Source: Dysidea avara
Taxonomy: Eukaryota; Porifera; Demospongiae; Dictyoceratida; Dysideidae
Reading direction: 5' to 3'
Length of the DNA stretch: 64,000 nucleotides
Assembly: GCF_963678975.1 (NCBI RefSeq)
Contig: NC_089285.1
Span: forward strand, 6,868,694-6,932,693
Shown here in pieces: positions 59,751 to 64,000 of this stretch. Numbering within the stretch: the stretch's first letter is position 1; every line of letters begins with the position of its first letter. Under the pieces are notes generated by a model. The model worked only from the letters and a program-made list of their open reading frames with translations, did no database searches and was not told the origin of the DNA. A program made the position numbers and the translations under genes.

Positions 59751-61175
59751 GAACACAACACAATAATCTGTTTACTACTGAGCTGTAACTAAATTTATTC
59801 ATCAGCACACACATGCATTTTATCCTTGCCATGCCCATGCAATACCCACTATAGTCCTATACTAATGTACCTAAATCTTATGTACATGATCTCACTTTGT
59901 CCGCAGAACTTTACATAAATGGTACTGTGCATGTATGCTACTTTATACAGTAGCTATCAGAAGCATGCAGATGGTCTTATAATATACTCAATTATAAGTG
60001 TGACAATTTACAACAGAATTGGGTAAATAAGCAAGGAGAGCAATTACAACATGCATGGTAGCTAGTAAGTTCTAACTGAATTATACATAATTATACTGCT
60101 TGTGCAAAGCTAATAACTGGAAAAATGAACTTCGTAAGTGTCATCAGTTGTGCAACATGGTTCCTCACTGTATTTGCATTTTTATATACTATGTACACTC
60201 TTCTTCTTTTGAAGATCCAATTTCTTGTTTACGTACTTTTCTTGTTTAAACATACTGTAAATAGTATATTCATCACACTGGACCTACAGCAAAAATTAAT
60301 GTGGATGTTGTTAACTTTAAGGAGTATACATTCAGGTAAGAGTAGCTAAACACATTGTCTTCCCATCCACAAGCATGACAGTAAGTAGCGAGTAGCTATA
60401 CAACGCACTTAACAATAATAAAACAATGCTACTTAATATACATTCATTACTGAACTATACATTAGAACTCATAAACTCACCATAAAATCTCTGCCATGTT
60501 ATGTTTTCCTACTTCATCTCAGCAGGCAATGCACATGCCTCATTCAATAGCAAAGATTCAGCGAACAGAACTACAGTTTTAAAAAAAATTATTGCACAAT
60601 TAATTACTATGCACATCAGTCTTAGAGTATAGCATGTCTAATATTGCTATAAGCTACAGCCATGCACATTTACATTAATTTGCAACCTAAAAACATTACT
60701 TTCTCTACAGTTATATCTCTTTGCTACCTCCCTCAATGTTATTGTATCAGCATTCTCCAGGTCTTCCTCTGTTTGAGCAATCATTATACATTGTACTTCT
60801 CGAGCTCATCTGATTGAAATTGTCTGCTCAACTGTGACACACCTTCAGTGCCACCAGGCATAAATATCCATTTTAAGTGGAAGCTAGTGTACTAACAAAT
60901 TAAAGGTAAACAATAGATTATGCGTATAGCAACAATAGAATAAAATATTTAATGAAATAATATATATATGCCTAATGAAGGAGGAGTAGCATTTGTAATA
61001 ATGGCCTATAGTTTTTGAATTTTCATTGTATCAACAATGGATCATGAATCCAATAAGAAGCAATATATGTGTAGCAATTGCAGCCACAATGTACTGTGTG
61101 GAAGAAGAAACAAAAATTAAAATTTACCATACGTTGTCAGTGTGTGCAGTTGCTATGCAACAACTAGATAATTTG
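59751..61175. other. Unannotated stretch
   Basis: No supported gene is seen. Near 60810-60715, minus strand, a short frame reads IAQTEEDLENADTITLREV; it could be a lone exon but nothing extends it. Confidence 0.45.
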
Positions 61176-61438
61176 TGACCAGATTTGCAAAAAGGTACCT
61201 TTTTAACAGACAAAATTTGACCCATGCATATTTTGAAATTCGAGGTTTCGTAAGTTTTTGAACATATACCTTATAATTGCCTGCATGCAATTATCCATGA
61301 GTGTACAGTAGCTACTAGTATCTATCTGCATTTTGATACTAAGAGCAAGTTTATCAGTGTAAGGAGTCAAGTGTTACACCATTTTGTTTGCTGGTATGTA
61401 AAATGTGTGGAAAAGGTACCTTTTCACAAATCTGGTCA
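61176..61438. mobile_element. Short TIR element with TGACCAGATTTG ends
   Basis: TGACCAGATTTGCAAAAAGG then TACCTTTTT at the left pairs with AAAAGGTACCTTTTCACAAA then TCTGGTCA at the right. It is non-coding, 263 bp. Confidence 0.7.
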
Positions 61439-62400
61439 TTTTACCTCAACTATTCTAAAGAACGTATACAGTATACCAGCTTGTGTACTTTCAAATCAAT
61501 TACACTGTGGATAAATGAAGTCATTTATTGTAAAAATGCAAGATGGAAATCCATGACAAATAAGGCAGTAGACAGCAGGACAAGGCAATAAATCAATATG
61601 TACAAAAGTCAGAAGACATCAAGAAAATAATCCACAGGTGCCTACATAAACCATCATAATTATATGGGTGATGGCTCTATTGCATGTATTTTGTGGAACT
61701 GTCAGATGCTTTGATGAAATGAAATGTTAAACAGACAACGAGATACATTGTTATAGCTAGATATACACCAATGACTACGTATAAATCAAGACATATTATA
61801 TTTAATCCCCTTCCTTTGATTTATACTTTTCAGACTTATACTGTATGCAGCTAGGTGTTATCATGTTTTTCGTAAAGCTTCCAACCCAGATGATTGAACT
61901 TTATTAGTTTTGACAATGTAGAATTTCATCAGATCCTACCAGATCAGCAGGACTTAACACAATTCAAGACTGGATCTGCCAACAGTGTGATGAATTCATG
62001 ATTGTTTTTATCATATATTGTCCTAAATCAAGATGTCAGTTTCACCACTTATATATAGTCATGCGAGATATCATGTTATTCTTTTAAGGAATGCTTTATT
62101 TTAAATAGGTTTGCATCATGCAGTAAAGTAAATTATATCTTAATCGCAGTAAAGCTAAATTGATCTTAGCTCTAGAGAATAGAATAGCTATAATCAGATC
62201 AACTTACCCTGCCATTCACTAGAATTGACACATATAAATTCAGCTTCTTTCCTTCCACTGCTATATGGAACAACTTGCAACCAGAGACTTTTGAAGCTTC
62301 ATCTATATCACCGTGTTTAACAACCTTCTTATAAATGAACTGTAAAATTGTAATTAGTTAGCTGTAGCTATATATTTTGATTTGTATATTGCATTTATAC
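61439..62400. other. Unannotated stretch
   Basis: No gene or repeat is supported. Confidence 0.45.
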
Positions 62401-62409
62401 TCGCTGTGC

Positions 62410-62870
62410 GAGGTCTTGCAATTATATAATAATAATGATTGCTCTATTAGAGTATATACATACATTATTTGTTAATGTACAAACTCAATCATGAGTATAT
62501 TCGTACATATGTAGTTAGCTACTTATTTACAAATTTATATAATTGTTAAATAAATCAAGAGATGGAGCTTGGATAATATGATAATCTAGTTGGTTCCATA
62601 ATTTTATTGTAAAAGGAAAGAAGGAGTTCATATAAGCATCTACCCTTGTTGGCAACTGCAGAAATCTTTGATGGTGAACTCTAGTTGTGGTGTTGCTTGG
62701 TCTAAACTGTTGGTGCACATTAATATCTACCATGTCATTAATTATTTTATACATAAGTGCGGCTCTCAAATTATTTCTTCGCTTCTCCAATGTGTGCCAT
62801 TGTAAACTGTTCAACATTTCTGTCACACTAGCTGTTCTATTATAGTTATTCATCACAAACCTTGCTGTAT
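62410..62870 (-). pseudogene. 5'-truncated LINE, C-terminal end
   Basis: An open frame of 109 codons (62856-62527) shows the end of a LINE ORF2: LQWHTLEKRRNNLRAALMYK, INDMVDI, then a SFFPFTIKLWNQL motif before the stop. The AT-rich 3' end near 62410 includes an ATT/TAT run. It is better preserved than the remnant at 22555, and it is a truncated insertion, as is common for LINEs. Confidence 0.75.
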
Positions 62871-63023
62871 CTCGATCTTCACTGAACAGAAAGACTAGTT
62901 CCTCCCCCCTCCCTCTTCCCCGAACAGAAATGAAAACAGAGTGCCATCAGGCGTAGTCAATAGGTACGGCAGTGCAAAAACCTTCTGCTTGATATTATAC
63001 GCATACCAGGTTAGCTATACTCA

Positions 63024-63127
63024 GATGGTACGATTTTCCGTACCATACGCGTATGGTTGTACCATACGCGTATACGCATATGGTATGTACCATACGCGTA
63101 TGGTACAAAATACGCATATGGTATAGA
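63024..63127. mobile_element. TACGCGTA palindromic mini-element, copy 3 (rearranged)
   Basis: It holds the same ACCATACGCGTATGGT blocks and AATACGCATATGGTATAG end as copies 1 and 2, but shortened and reordered. It directly abuts the foldback element that starts at 63128. Confidence 0.7.
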
Positions 63128-64000
63128 TAGGGTCCGCAACGTGAAATTTCGACCTCCGAGAATCAACTACCAAACCACCCACAAATGCTAGGCTAGGTAC
63201 CACTTAGAAAACGCCAGATTGGTGTTATTTTTCATTAACGTCTTGTCGTGCAAATCGGCGAATATGCTTACAAATTACGAGATTTTTTGCTATATCTTCA
63301 AGTAAATGTCTTTTAAAGCTATAATATGCACTCTCAACCTTTCTTACTAACTGTACTCTAAACTAAAACCATCAGTGGCTGCATTGTCTGGAGCGATTTC
63401 CAGCCGCAGCATCGCAAAAATGAAATTTCGGACTCGAAAAAAGTTTCGATGCCACTGAAGCACACAGTAGCGATGCCAAAGTAACCCTCCCAGGTCAAAC
63501 TGGTCTGGCATGGGTCCAACTACTACCACACCAAATATCATGGAATTCCAAAATTGTTTGCCATCTGGCTGAGCTCGACGGATGTCAAAAATTCGTCAAA
63601 AATGCCGATTTTATTCACTGACGGGAACCTTTGCTAGCCAGATGTGCTAGTTTACTTCTCAAAAGCTTACTAGACCCATAGCCAGTAGCTTTCACTCATA
63701 GGGTTGGTCTGGCAGCTCTTCTAGCGACCTCAAAAACCAACAAATGCCGATATCCACGAATTTTGCCGATATCGACCAATTTACAATGCGTTAAAGAAAT
63801 CTTGCACATCAAACGTGATGCTTTGCCTCTCTAAAGTCATGCTGCATCCTTGTTTAGTTATATTCGTCCATAGGGTGGCACTGGCAGCTCTCTTATCAAG
63901 GCCAAAATCCATCAAAATGCCCATCTCACCATTTGTCATCAGTTTTAGGAAGTTTTAGCTACAAGTCAAACATGCTGGTTTGCCTCTCTAAATCTTTACT
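63128..64000. mobile_element. Foldback element (TAGGGTCCGCAACG), cut by the window edge
   Basis: The left arm is colinear with 51944-52703 and then, without the 2.24-kb insertion, with 54943-55070. It therefore supplies the empty site for the TGTCACAG element (around 63885-63892, GGCACTGGCAGCTC). The right arm lies outside the window. Confidence 0.88.

Noticed and set aside
60710-60815. Possible lone exon reading IAQTEEDLENADTITLREV on the minus strand
   Set aside because: It cannot be extended, it has no clear flanking exons, and upstream codons are in another frame.

Overview
The window reads as nuclear DNA of an invertebrate animal with a repeat-rich, AT-rich genome. A demosponge is my best guess, but I have no species-level evidence. 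The basis is GT-AG introns of 50-900 bp, a signal-peptide-plus-SRCR exon pair, two intron-bearing genes whose families I remember mainly from sponges, cnidarians and fish, and many short terminal-inverted-repeat (TIR) elements. Only two intact host-like genes and one damaged one are visible; almost everything else recognisable is mobile or tandemly repeated.

Layout. 0.04-3.5 kb: a short element, a 31-bp minisatellite with an 865-bp higher-order repeat, and a large palindrome. 4-7 kb: short TIR elements. 7.7-11.8 kb: a nearly complete two-ORF LINE on the minus strand. 12-23 kb: a mosaic of hAT-like, PIF/Harbinger-like and foldback elements and retroelement remnants. 23.4-25.8 kb: a six-exon minus-strand gene for a retroviral-type (rve-like) integrase core of 410 aa, with Lys where the third catalytic acidic residue is expected. 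29.6-31.0 kb: a three-exon minus-strand gene for a 368-aa RING-like protein, whose upstream region and first exon are copied in inverted orientation next door. 27-29 kb and 34-38 kb: microsatellites and minisatellites. 38.6-40.6 kb: a Gypsy remnant, a 99-bp perfect hairpin and a TIR element. 43-44 kb: a secreted SRCR-domain gene fragment with a frameshift before its last cysteine. 47-50.4 kb: the 3' part of a non-LTR retroelement split by a hAT-like insertion. 50.5-58.5 kb: a Gypsy-type remnant whose gag is split by a stack of transposons nested inside one another. 58.6-64 kb: more short elements, a truncated LINE, and the first 873 bp of a foldback element cut by the window edge.

How it fits together. 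Target-site duplications let several insertions be defined to the base: TTA or TAA for five PIF/Harbinger-like elements, 8 bp for five hAT-like ones, 7-9 bp for the TAGGGTCC foldbacks. The most unusual pattern is not one element. It is a short module around TCTAATAGAGCAGTCAC that recurs at about 14 places inside element families with unrelated termini. A second module, around CAGACCTTCAGT, behaves the same way. Two copies of a 99-bp hairpin with 48-bp stems and the inverted-duplicated promoter of the RING gene are the other structures I would check first.
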